From Oscillospiraceae bacterium (lineage in GTDB: Bacteria; Bacillota; Clostridia; Saccharofermentanales; Saccharofermentanaceae): a stretch of DNA of 15,055 nt. The translations under genes were made by a program, and so were the position numbers. The notes below the pieces were generated by a model that worked only from the letters and a program-made list of their open reading frames with translations, had not been told where the DNA came from and did not search any database. Shown here piece after piece: positions 1 to 6,988 of the stretch; position 1 is the first letter of the stretch, and each line of letters begins with the position of its first letter. The stretch lies in the NCBI GenBank assembly GCA_902767145.1, contig CACXGG010000173.1:1-15055 (forward strand), given 5' to 3'.

Positions 1-1
1 C

Positions 2-376
2 GGTGAGATAGGACAGGTCATCAAGGGGGACTTCCTCTTGGGAACCTGCAGTATCCTTTTCGATGACGGAAAGACAGTCATCTACGATAAGAAGATGCTG
101 GAGGATATTGATCTTTCCTATGCCATGACGGTACATAAATCCCAGGGATGTGAATTCGATAATGTCATCATCGCCCTGGGCAGGATGAACTATAAGCTGT
201 TTTCCTCCAAGCTCCTCTATACTGCGGTGACCAGAGGAAAGAAGAACGTGAGTATCGTTTATTCGGGAAACAGCCTTGAGCGGATGATAAAGAGCAGGGG
301 GGACGACGAAAGGGAGACATCCCTTAAGGACCTTCTCTCCATCCTTGAGAACAGGTATGGGAAATGGGGATCTTAA
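2..376 (+). CDS. recD2: RecD2-like ATP-dependent DNA helicase, C-terminal end (5' truncated)
   Basis: The reading frame is open from base 2 and enters from outside the window, so only about the last 124 residues are visible. They carry the hallmark end of RecD-type superfamily 1B helicases: a FDDGK strand, then YAMTVHKSQGCEF (the UvrD_C_2 TVHKSQG motif), then LLYTAVTRGKK, which is helicase motif VI. The family are 5'-to-3' DNA helicases; stand-alone RecD2 acts in DNA repair and replication without RecBC. The catalytic Walker motifs would lie upstream and are not visible. The stop codon (374-376) lies inside the start of the next gene, and the recD2-comF neighbourhood is common in Clostridia. 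An apparent TTG start at 38 is internal and should be ignored. Confidence 0.9.
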   Translation, partial: GEIGQVIKGDFLLGTCSILFDDGKTVIYDKKMLEDIDLSYAMTVHKSQGCEFDNVIIALGRMNYKLFSSKLLYTAVTRGKKNVSIVYSGNSLERMIKSRGDDERETSLKDLLSILENRYGKWGS

Positions 377-1065
377 AGGAAGCAGCAGATATGATCTTTC
401 CCGCCAACTGCATTATATGCGGGGGTTCCACGGACAACAGGATCAGAGGACATGTTGTCTGTAAGAGATGCCTGTCCGGTATGGTGCCCCTGGAAAGGGA
501 AAGACGTTTTTCACCATGTCTTCAGGAGCCTTACAGCGGCGATCCGGTCCCGGGGCTGATCCTTTACATGCCCTATCCCTATGATCCGGTATTCAGGACT
601 TCAGTGAACAGGATGAAGTTCTATTCATGCCCGGAGATCGGAGGTCTTCTGGGAACGCTTCTCGGTACCATGCTGAAGTCCGAGGGGGCATCCGCCGATG
701 CGGTGGTTCACGTGCCTCTTTCAGTAAAAAGACTGAAGGAGAGAGGATACGACCAGGCGGCCATCATCGCAAAAGAGGTGGCTGATATCCTGCAGATCCC
801 CCTTTTCGAGGGAGCAGTGGTAAGAAAGACTGATACCCTGAGGCAGACGGAGAGCGAAAACCGTGCCCTGAACATCAGCGGGGCCTTTGAAGTCCCGGAA
901 AATATGGTTCTTGAAGGCCTCAAGCTAATATTGGTGGACGATGTGGCCACCACCGGAAATACCCTTCACGAAGTGGCATCAGCCCTTGTGGAAAGCGGGG
1001 CTTCGGAGGTCTTATGCGCAGCGGTCTGCGGCAACAGGGCAGGGAGAAATACGGAACTCTACTGA
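364..1065 (+). CDS. comFC: ComF family phosphoribosyltransferase-like protein
   Basis: This 233-residue protein has the complete ComF layout. An N-terminal zinc-ribbon carries C16-x2-C19 and C33-x2-C36. A type I phosphoribosyltransferase domain follows, with the family stretch TDTLRQTESENRALN (residues 156-170) and the PRPP-binding loop LILVDDVATTGNT (188-200). ComFC is linked to DNA uptake and recombination during natural transformation, although many ComF proteins sit in bacteria with no proven competence. The exact reaction is not known from sequence. The start overlaps the end of the helicase gene by 13 bases, which suggests translational coupling; its own Shine-Dalgarno match is poor. 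A full competence locus (comFA, comEA, comEC) is not in the window. Family assignment is firm; the competence role is inference. Confidence 0.9.
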   Translation: MGILKEAADMIFPANCIICGGSTDNRIRGHVVCKRCLSGMVPLERERRFSPCLQEPYSGDPVPGLILYMPYPYDPVFRTSVNRMKFYSCPEIGGLLGTLLGTMLKSEGASADAVVHVPLSVKRLKERGYDQAAIIAKEVADILQIPLFEGAVVRKTDTLRQTESENRALNISGAFEVPENMVLEGLKLILVDDVATTGNTLHEVASALVESGASEVLCAAVCGNRAGRNTELY

Positions 1066-1082
1066 TGATTTTCTGGGGGTAG

Positions 1083-1111
1083 TTGGCTTTTCGCGCATTA
1101 TTATATATAAT
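1083..1111 (+). promoter_or_regulatory. Sigma-A type promoter for the structured leader RNA
   Basis: TTGGCT (1083-1088) and a perfect TATAAT (1106-1111) are separated by 17 bases. This predicts a transcript starting near 1117-1119, exactly at the 5' strand of the long stem described for the following RNA. It lies 18 bases after the comF stop codon, with no clear comF terminator in front of it. Confidence 0.7.
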
Positions 1112-1116
1112 ATAGG

Positions 1117-1283
1117 TAGCCTGAGGTGGGTGAGTCCTATGTTGAACCTTCATGACGTAAAATGGAACCCGGGTCGGCGGATGTAGGTCAGGCCTTTTTA
1201 GTTGGAAGACTGAACTTCGTTGCAGGGTACCGCCCTGGAGAATTCGGGGTGTCAAACAGGGTCATTCATTTCAGGTTCTTTAT
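1117..1283 (+). ncRNA. Structured noncoding RNA after comF, candidate raiA-type RNA (or cysE leader)
   Basis: The region between the promoter and cysE has no credible reading frame but many compensating pairings. An outer stem joins 1118-1124 (AGCCTGA) to 1271-1277 (TCAGGTT), and a weaker extension toward 1283 is possible. An inner long-range helix joins 1131-1145 to 1252-1268, with small bulges. GGCGG (1176-1180) can pair with CCGCC (1230-1234). A local hairpin is CAGGG (1223-1227) with CCCTG (1233-1237), loop TACCG. The result is a closed structure of about 165 nt. Known raiA RNAs are large structured RNAs of Bacillota and Actinomycetota often found beside comF and raiA genes, so location and complexity fit. 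Alternatives are a 6S-like RNA or a leader controlling cysE-cysS. No strong terminator follows, so it may be transcribed with cysE. A structured RNA is likely; the class is a guess. Confidence 0.5.
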
Positions 1284-1296
1284 GCCTTAAAAGAAT

Positions 1297-1300
1297 GGAG
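1297..1300 (+). promoter_or_regulatory. Ribosome binding site deciding the TTG start of cysE
   Basis: GGAG lies 6 bases before TTG at 1307. No ATG or GTG in this frame gives the expected N-terminus, and the protein from TTG begins exactly where short serine acetyltransferases begin (LINDAK then RDPAAR). Confidence 0.65.
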
Positions 1301-1306
1301 TAGTTT

Positions 1307-1981
1307 TTGGGCTTAATTAATGATGCAAAACAGATCGCCAGGCGCGACCCGGCTGCCCGTGGGGTAGTCGGTGTTATTTTGTTGTATTCCGGATTTCACG
1401 CACTCTGCTATCACAGGGTAAGCCACTTTTTGTACAGGCATAAGCTCTATGCCCTGGCAAGGTGGAATTCCCAGTGTGCCAGGTTCTGGACCGGTATCGA
1501 GATCCATCCCGGCGCCACTATAGGAGACGGTCTTTTCATCGACCACGGAATGGGTATCGTCATCGGCGAGACTGCTGTCATCGGCAATAACTGCACCATC
1601 TATCATAACGTCACATTAGGCGGAAGAGGACATGCCAAGGGTGAGAAGAGACATCCCACCATCGGAGACAATGTCCTTGTGGGTGCCGGCGCAAAGCTCC
1701 TGGGACCCATCACTGTGGGTGACGGAGCCAGCATCGGAGCCAATGCCGTGATCCTTCACGACGTACCCGACGGTGCTACCATCGTAGGTGTCCCCGGAAA
1801 GGTGGTCAAGATCGACGGTGAAAGATCCGTCTCCCATGCTGAGGAGCTCGACCACGCCCTTAATGACGACCCTGTTGAGACAGAGCTCCAGAGCCTGTGC
1901 AATACGGTGAACCAGATGCAGGGAAGGCTTACGGAGCTCACTATGGAACTGGAAAAAATGAAGAAAGAGGATAAGAAATGA
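1307..1981 (+). CDS. cysE: Serine O-acetyltransferase
   Basis: Transfers acetyl from acetyl-CoA to L-serine, giving O-acetylserine, the carbon skeleton for cysteine. The 224-residue protein has the short Bacillota form: a reduced helical N-terminus containing RDPAARG, then left-handed beta-helix hexapeptide repeats (about residues 62-165). Conserved features include FIDHGMGIVIGE (77-88), NVTLGGRG (101-108), KRHP (114-117) and GVPGKVV (161-167). The C-terminus (about 170-224) is charged and probably helical. Translation appears to start at TTG with a GGAG site 6 bases upstream. The stop overlaps the cysS start (ATGA), so the two are translationally coupled. The pairing with cysS is classical in Bacillota and joins cysteine production to cysteine loading on tRNA. 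Regulation may involve the structured RNA just upstream. Confidence 0.95.
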   Translation: MGLINDAKQIARRDPAARGVVGVILLYSGFHALCYHRVSHFLYRHKLYALARWNSQCARFWTGIEIHPGATIGDGLFIDHGMGIVIGETAVIGNNCTIYHNVTLGGRGHAKGEKRHPTIGDNVLVGAGAKLLGPITVGDGASIGANAVILHDVPDGATIVGVPGKVVKIDGERSVSHAEELDHALNDDPVETELQSLCNTVNQMQGRLTELTMELEKMKKEDKK

Positions 1982-3390
1982 TGAGATTATTCAACACGCT
2001 CACAAGATATAAGGAGGAATTCGTTCCCATCCAGGAAGGTCATGTAAAGATGTATGCCTGCGGCCCCACGGTCTATAACTATTTCCATCTCGGAAACGCC
2101 AGGCCTTTCGTTACCTTCGATACCCTGAGAAGATATCTTGAATACAGGGGCTACGAGGTTGAATTCTGTCAGAACTTTACTGATATCGACGATAAGATGA
2201 TCAAGCGCGCCAACGAAGAGGGCGTTACCGTCAAGGATATCGCCGAGAGATACATCAAGGAATACTACATCGACGCAGACGGCCTTAACTGTAAGAGACC
2301 TACATACCAGCCCAGGGCTACAGAGTCCATCGGTGCCATCATCGGTATCGTTAAGGCTCTTTACGACAAGGGCATCGCATATGTCATCGAAGGTGACGGC
2401 GTATACTACGACGTGACAAAGAAGGAAGACTACGGTAAGCTCTCCCACTATAACCTCGAGGACCTTAATCCCGGCGGCGGTGAGAGACAGGCTTCCTATG
2501 ACGGAAAGAAGAACCCCGGAGATTTTGCGCTCTGGAAGTTCAAGAAGGAGGGAGAGCCCTCCTGGAACTCCCCCTGGGGAGAGGGAAGGCCCGGCTGGCA
2601 CATCGAGTGCTCTGCCATGATCAAGAAGCATCTCGGTGAGACCATCGATATCCACGGCGGCGGACAGGATCTTATCTTCCCCCATCACGAAAACGAGATC
2701 GCACAGAGCGAGGCAGCCAACTGCTGCACTCTTGCAAATTACTGGGTACACAATGCCTTCGTAAATGTTGACGGAGAGAAGATGAGTAAGTCCCTGGGCA
2801 ACTTCTTTACCATCAGGGATATCGTCAAGCATTTCCCCTACAAGGTAATAAGGTTCTTCATCGTTTCCGGTCACTACAGGATGCCCATCAATTTCTCTGA
2901 CGAGCTCCTGAGAGCGTCACAGACAGGACTTCAGAGGATCGCCACAAGTGCCGCCAACCTTAAGTTCGCTCTTTCCAGCGATTCATACGAAGGAACGGAT
3001 GAGGATGCTTCCAAGGTCCTCGATGAAGCTGTAAAAGAGGCAGTTGATTCCTTTGTTTCACACATGGATGATGACCTTAACACGGCTGATGCCGTAACTG
3101 ATATATTCGGACTTGTAAAGGCAGCCAATACTGCCATAGATTCCAAGGCTTCCAAGGCGTCACTTCAGAATGCCCTGGATAAGCTTACAGAGATCACAGA
3201 TGTCCTCGGTCTTGATATAGCTGAGGATCCTGAGGAGATCCCTGAGGAGATCATGGATCTTGTGGAGCAGAGAGCTGCTGCCAAGAAGGAGAAGAACTTC
3301 GCCGAGGCTGACAGGATCAGGGATCTTATCACATCGAAAGGATATTCCGTTAAGGATACCCCCAACGGACCCCAGGTGGAGAAGTTATGA
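1978..3390 (+). CDS. cysS: Cysteinyl-tRNA synthetase
   Basis: Class I aminoacyl-tRNA synthetase that charges tRNA-Cys. At 470 residues it is full length. The HIGH signature appears as HLGN (37-40) after the YACGPTVYNY block, and KMSKS is at 268-272. The usual zinc ligands are in place: C28, C211, H236 and E240 (within GGGQDLIFPHHENE). The rest is the helical DALR and anticodon-binding region. Start choice is between adjacent ATG codons at 1978 and 1981; the first overlaps the cysE stop as ATGA and gives MM at the N-terminus. The 3' end overlaps mrnC by the same ATGA arrangement. It is the second gene of the cysE-cysS-mrnC-rlmB block. Confidence 0.97.
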   Translation: MMRLFNTLTRYKEEFVPIQEGHVKMYACGPTVYNYFHLGNARPFVTFDTLRRYLEYRGYEVEFCQNFTDIDDKMIKRANEEGVTVKDIAERYIKEYYIDADGLNCKRPTYQPRATESIGAIIGIVKALYDKGIAYVIEGDGVYYDVTKKEDYGKLSHYNLEDLNPGGGERQASYDGKKNPGDFALWKFKKEGEPSWNSPWGEGRPGWHIECSAMIKKHLGETIDIHGGGQDLIFPHHENEIAQSEAANCCTLANYWVHNAFVNVDGEKMSKSLGNFFTIRDIVKHFPYKVIRFFIVSGHYRMPINFSDELLRASQTGLQRIATSAANLKFALSSDSYEGTDEDASKVLDEAVKEAVDSFVSHMDDDLNTADAVTDIFGLVKAANTAIDSKASKASLQNALDKLTEITDVLGLDIAEDPEEIPEEIMDLVEQRAAAKKEKNFAEADRIRDLITSKGYSVKDTPNGPQVEKL

Positions 3391-3791
3391 TAATCCCCTT
3401 TATTTCCACAGATCTCCGTGAAGTGAATTCCTCTGCGCTGGCCTATATAGGTGACAGCGTATACGAGCTTTACGCCAGATGCCACGTGGCATCAAGATCT
3501 GCCTCTGATTCCGGAAAGATGCATAAGAAGACCATAAACTATGTATCTGCCGCTTCCCAGGCCAGGGCCGTCAGGGCTCTTGAGCCGGAACTTGATGAAG
3601 AGGAACTTGGTTATTTCAGAAGGGGAAAGAATTCCAATCCCCCCACGGTCTCCAAGAATGCCAGCCCTGCCGACTATATGTATGCAACTGGTTTTGAATC
3701 CCTCATAGGATTCCTTTTCCTGGATAACAGGGAGAGCAGGCTGGACTATATTATCGAAAGAGCATTTGAGGTCCTTGACGATGAGAAATAA
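3387..3791 (+). CDS. mrnC: Mini-ribonuclease III
   Basis: A 134-residue RNase III catalytic domain without the double-stranded RNA-binding domain, the defining form of Mini-III. In B. subtilis this enzyme trims the ends of 23S rRNA precursor with help from ribosomal protein L3. The family motif LAYIGDSVYELYAR lies at 18-31, with D23 a likely metal ligand. RRGKN is at 78-82, and the second acidic motif TGFESLIGFL is at 101-110 with E104. Length matches the family. The start overlaps the cysS stop by ATGA, and the 3' end overlaps rlmB by 11 bases. Position between cysS and rlmB is the standard Bacillota order and strengthens the call. Confidence 0.94.
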   Translation: MIIPFISTDLREVNSSALAYIGDSVYELYARCHVASRSASDSGKMHKKTINYVSAASQARAVRALEPELDEEELGYFRRGKNSNPPTVSKNASPADYMYATGFESLIGFLFLDNRESRLDYIIERAFEVLDDEK

Positions 3792-4569
3792 GGATAGAGA
3801 AGTGAGAAAAGAACCGGAACTTACCGCAGACAGGCTGGAGGGCAGAAATGCTGTCCTTGAAGCCCTCAATGCAGGAAGGGAGATCAACAAGATCTGGATC
3901 CTGGATCCCAAGGACGGAAAAAGGCTGGATCCTACTCTCATGAAGATCCTGAAGGAGACCTCCGAAAGAAAGATAGTCACCGTAAGATGCAGAAGGGATG
4001 TGCTGGACAGGATGAGCCAGACCCACAACCATCAGGGTGTCATCGCCTCTGTGGCATCCCATGAATATACTGATATCGACGATATCCTGAAAAAGGCAGA
4101 GGAGGAGGGACATGCTCCGCTGCTGGTGGTACTGGACGAGCTCAAGGATGCATATAATCTGGGCTCTGTCTTAAGGATCGCCGACTCTGCAGGAGTAGAC
4201 GGAGTGATAATCCCTAAACACAGGTCCATCGGCCTTGACAGTGCCGTGGCAAAAGCTTCTGCCGGTGCCATCGAGTATGTGCCTGTAGCCAGGGTCACCA
4301 ATATCGCACAGACCTTAAGGGAACTTAAGGACAGGAACGGATTCTGGGTCTGCGGGACTGCGGCGGAGGGAAGTATCCCTTATGACACCGCCGACTACAA
4401 AGGTCCCCTCGCCATCGTTATCGGAAGTGAGGGCGACGGAATGAGGGACTCGGTAAGGAAGGAATGTGATTTCCTTATCTCCATACCCATGGCGGGTAAG
4501 GTCAACAGCCTTAATGCGGCAGTTGCCTGCGGGATAATCGTTTTCGAGGCAGTGAAAGGCAGAAAGTAA
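3781..4569 (+). CDS. rlmB: 23S rRNA (guanosine-2'-O-)-methyltransferase RlmB (TrmH family)
   Basis: SAM-dependent SpoU/TrmH methyltransferase expected to methylate the ribose of G2251 (E. coli numbering) in 23S rRNA. The 262-residue protein has an N-terminal substrate-binding domain (about 15-95, starting LEGRNAVLEAL). The trefoil-knot catalytic domain carries all three motifs: DAYNLGSVLRIAD (123-135), AIVIGSEGDGM (211-221) and ISIPMAGKVNSLNAAVA (233-249). I chose ATG 3781, with GAGG at 3768-3771 nine bases upstream; an in-frame TTG at 3766 would add five residues with no family support. It overlaps mrnC by 11 bases. Target specificity within the TrmH family is inferred from gene order and length. 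Confidence 0.92.
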   Translation: MRNKDREVRKEPELTADRLEGRNAVLEALNAGREINKIWILDPKDGKRLDPTLMKILKETSERKIVTVRCRRDVLDRMSQTHNHQGVIASVASHEYTDIDDILKKAEEEGHAPLLVVLDELKDAYNLGSVLRIADSAGVDGVIIPKHRSIGLDSAVAKASAGAIEYVPVARVTNIAQTLRELKDRNGFWVCGTAAEGSIPYDTADYKGPLAIVIGSEGDGMRDSVRKECDFLISIPMAGKVNSLNAAVACGIIVFEAVKGRK

Positions 4570-4573
4570 GGCA

Positions 4574-6988
4574 ATGAGAAGAGGGGCGAAAAGGATCATA
4601 TGCGGGCTTCTGGCCACAGTCATCATGGGATCATGTATCTCATGTTCCGTGGACAGGGGAGCCATGGATCTCGTAACTTCATATGCCACCGCCCTCATCG
4701 CCAGGGACAGGGCAACTCTTAACGTTGGTACCCTTCCCGGAACTGATACTTCCTGCTTCGATATATGTTCCGACGGTACTTATAAGGACAAGGCAGTAGA
4801 TCTCATACTTCAGAGGACCACCGTAAAGGTAATAAACGATGAATCGTCCGCCAGGAAAAAGGACGAAAAGGGCACATTAGTCTGTGTCTTCACCATGCCT
4901 GACTATGAAGCTGTCCTTTCATCATCTCCTGCTTCCCTTACTGAGTTTGCCACCATGCTTGATAATGCAGCGGAAAAGGAAGTCAGGATAACCTTTGAGC
5001 TTCAGTATCAGATCGATGAGTGGTATGTTACAAATCCTGCGGCTTTGAGCGAGGCTCTCTACACGCCTTTATACGCTCCCAGATACCCCTTCGTCATGCA
5101 GTTCGAAGAGGAGATCGTAAACGTTGATTTCATCGATTCCGATAACGGAACATATACCGATTCCAACAAGCTCCAGGCAGTATTTACCATGTCTGACGAT
5201 TTCACCAGTTCGGGACTCTTTACATCCCTGACATACGATCTTTACCGCGGCAACGAGATCATCTATTCCGGACCATGTATCGACGGAGATGATGATGTGA
5301 TCAGATGTACCGCCTATGTCATGAGTACGGATCTTTCTGAATATCCCGTATTCCCCAAGGACACTTATTCCTTCGTCATCAAGAGCGGTGAGGATGAGCT
5401 CTTCATGGCCGATGTCTCAGAAGATCTTACAGATGAGTATTTCTCCGACAGTTCCATCGTGCTCACGGACTACTGGCTCAATGAGGACGTATACGGCGGT
5501 TACTATAACGTTGATTCCTTCACCACTGTCGTAGCTCTCGACCAGTATTATCTTGGAAGCGGAAAAGACTACGAACTTACATATCTCGCCTGGGGACCTG
5601 ACGGACAGATGTCCGAGGAAGACGAGCCTTCCTATGAGGGTACAAATGCCATCTGCACATTCCAGGCTGATGAGCAGCTCCCCACAGGCACCTACTATAT
5701 CATCGTCTACAATAACGGGACCCAGATCCTGACGAAATCCGTTGATGTGGTGGATAACCTTAATCCCAACGATTTTACGGAGCTTGAGGTTCCCGTGGTC
5801 AGTGATCCCGAACCTGAGGAGGGACAGCTTGCAGATAAGGTCCTTGTCTATTCTAACGGCAGGAGCAATATCGACCTTCTCAACAGCTATACTGATGTGC
5901 AGTTCGAGTATGTAAATCCTTCCCTGAACCTCTATGAGCACGAACTTGATGCAGTCCTTGCTTCAGGTGACGGAGCACCGGATATCTTCTTCTGCGATTC
6001 CTCCTATGTCTCCAAGTATGCAAACTCTGAATATACGCTTCCCATCAACGATGTGGGCATCTCCTATTCAGAGCTCAGATACATGTATCCTTATACCTTC
6101 AGGATGCCTACAGACAGCGATAATGTCATCCGCGGCGTCACATGGCAGATCACTCCCGGCGCAGTCTTCTACAACAAGTCTGTGGCCCAGACATATCTTG
6201 GTCTTTCCGATCCCGAATATGTACAGGCCTTTTTCGCCACATGGAATGATGTCCTGGAAACAGGAAGGACCCTTAACGAGGCTTCCGGAGGAACTGTGAA
6301 GCTCATCGCCGGTTATACCGAGATAGAGTCCGCTTACTTTAACGGCAGGACAGATCCCTGGATCGTGGATGATGACATCACCCTGCCTGACTACATGCTG
6401 GATTATCTTGGGTTCCTGAAGGCCCTTAAGACGGATGAACTCACCTTTGAGGCGGGAAGATGGGGCACAGACTGGAACTCACATATCACAGACAACAAAG
6501 TGCTTTCCTACTGGGGATCCATGTGGCTGGGAGAATACTTCCTCAGCAGCACCTACGGAACCACCTACGGTCTGGTGGAAGGACCCACAAACTATTACGA
6601 GGGCGGAAACTGGATCTTCGTTTCCAGCTACTGCGATATGCCTGCTTCCTCTGCGGAGATCATCAGGGACCTGACCATGAACCAGAGTACACTTCTCGAT
6701 ATGGCCGATAACGGAACACTGGTCAATAACATCATCATCATGGACAACTGCGCAAATGATCCCGAGTACTGCCAGAGCTGGCTTGACGGACAGAATCCCT
6801 ATTCTCTTTTCGCTGATAAGGCCCTGGCGCTGACAGGTGAGGGAATGAGCGCATACGATAATGAGATCAATTCGGAGTTTATCTCTGTGGCAAATGGTTA
6901 TATGATAGGTTTAGGCATAGTCAGGACTGAGGAGCTCGCCGAGGAGCAGTTCCTTGAGAATGTAAGGGATTCGGGTATCTTAGGATGA
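4574..6988 (+). CDS. Composite lipoprotein: NTF2-like and Ig-like regions plus solute-binding-protein domain
   Basis: An 804-residue exported lipoprotein of unknown function. Residues 1-24 form a signal peptide with R2, R3, K6 and R7, a hydrophobic core and a lipobox-like end (IMGSC21 or SCISC24). Residues about 30-160 resemble an NTF2-like fold (MDLVTSYATALIARDRAT). Two beta-rich, Ig-like stretches follow (about 175-282 and 295-393), the second ending in a GTYYIIVYNNGTQ turn. From about 420 to the end the protein reads like an extracellular sugar-type solute-binding protein: SGDGAPDIFFCDSSY (464-478), a GVTWQITPGAVFYNK stretch, then a tryptophan-rich pocket region. Solute-binding proteins usually serve ABC importers, but no permease or ATPase gene is present. 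It starts 4 bases after rlmB and its stop overlaps the next gene (ATGA), so it is probably the tail of the cysE operon. Domain calls are by eye. Confidence 0.75.
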   Translation: MRRGAKRIICGLLATVIMGSCISCSVDRGAMDLVTSYATALIARDRATLNVGTLPGTDTSCFDICSDGTYKDKAVDLILQRTTVKVINDESSARKKDEKGTLVCVFTMPDYEAVLSSSPASLTEFATMLDNAAEKEVRITFELQYQIDEWYVTNPAALSEALYTPLYAPRYPFVMQFEEEIVNVDFIDSDNGTYTDSNKLQAVFTMSDDFTSSGLFTSLTYDLYRGNEIIYSGPCIDGDDDVIRCTAYVMSTDLSEYPVFPKDTYSFVIKSGEDELFMADVSEDLTDEYFSDSSIVLTDYWLNEDVYGGYYNVDSFTTVVALDQYYLGSGKDYELTYLAWGPDGQMSEEDEPSYEGTNAICTFQADEQLPTGTYYIIVYNNGTQILTKSVDVVDNLNPNDFTELEVPVVSDPEPEEGQLADKVLVYSNGRSNIDLLNSYTDVQFEYVNPSLNLYEHELDAVLASGDGAPDIFFCDSSYVSKYANSEYTLPINDVGISYSELRYMYPYTFRMPTDSDNVIRGVTWQITPGAVFYNKSVAQTYLGLSDPEYVQAFFATWNDVLETGRTLNEASGGTVKLIAGYTEIESAYFNGRTDPWIVDDDITLPDYMLDYLGFLKALKTDELTFEAGRWGTDWNSHITDNKVLSYWGSMWLGEYFLSSTYGTTYGLVEGPTNYYEGGNWIFVSSYCDMPASSAEIIRDLTMNQSTLLDMADNGTLVNNIIIMDNCANDPEYCQSWLDGQNPYSLFADKALALTGEGMSAYDNEINSEFISVANGYMIGLGIVRTEELAEEQFLENVRDSGILG

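Noticed and set aside
1205..1240. T-box riboswitch before cysE-cysS, suggested by AGGGTACCGCC at 1224-1234
   Set aside because: The canonical AGGGTGGNACCGCG is broken (the GG is missing), no CGTCCCT terminator arm follows, and no clear terminator precedes cysE. The only nearby cysteine-type codon, TGT at 1182-1184, lies in a putative helix.
920..1255. Small overlapping frames on both strands across the comF-cysE gap
   Set aside because: No recognisable protein features or ribosome binding sites; they overlap the comF end and the structured RNA.
1987..2874. Long minus-strand reading frame opposite cysS (295 residues)
   Set aside because: It is a shadow of the codon pattern of cysS, has no domain signature or ribosome binding site, and cysS is unmistakable.
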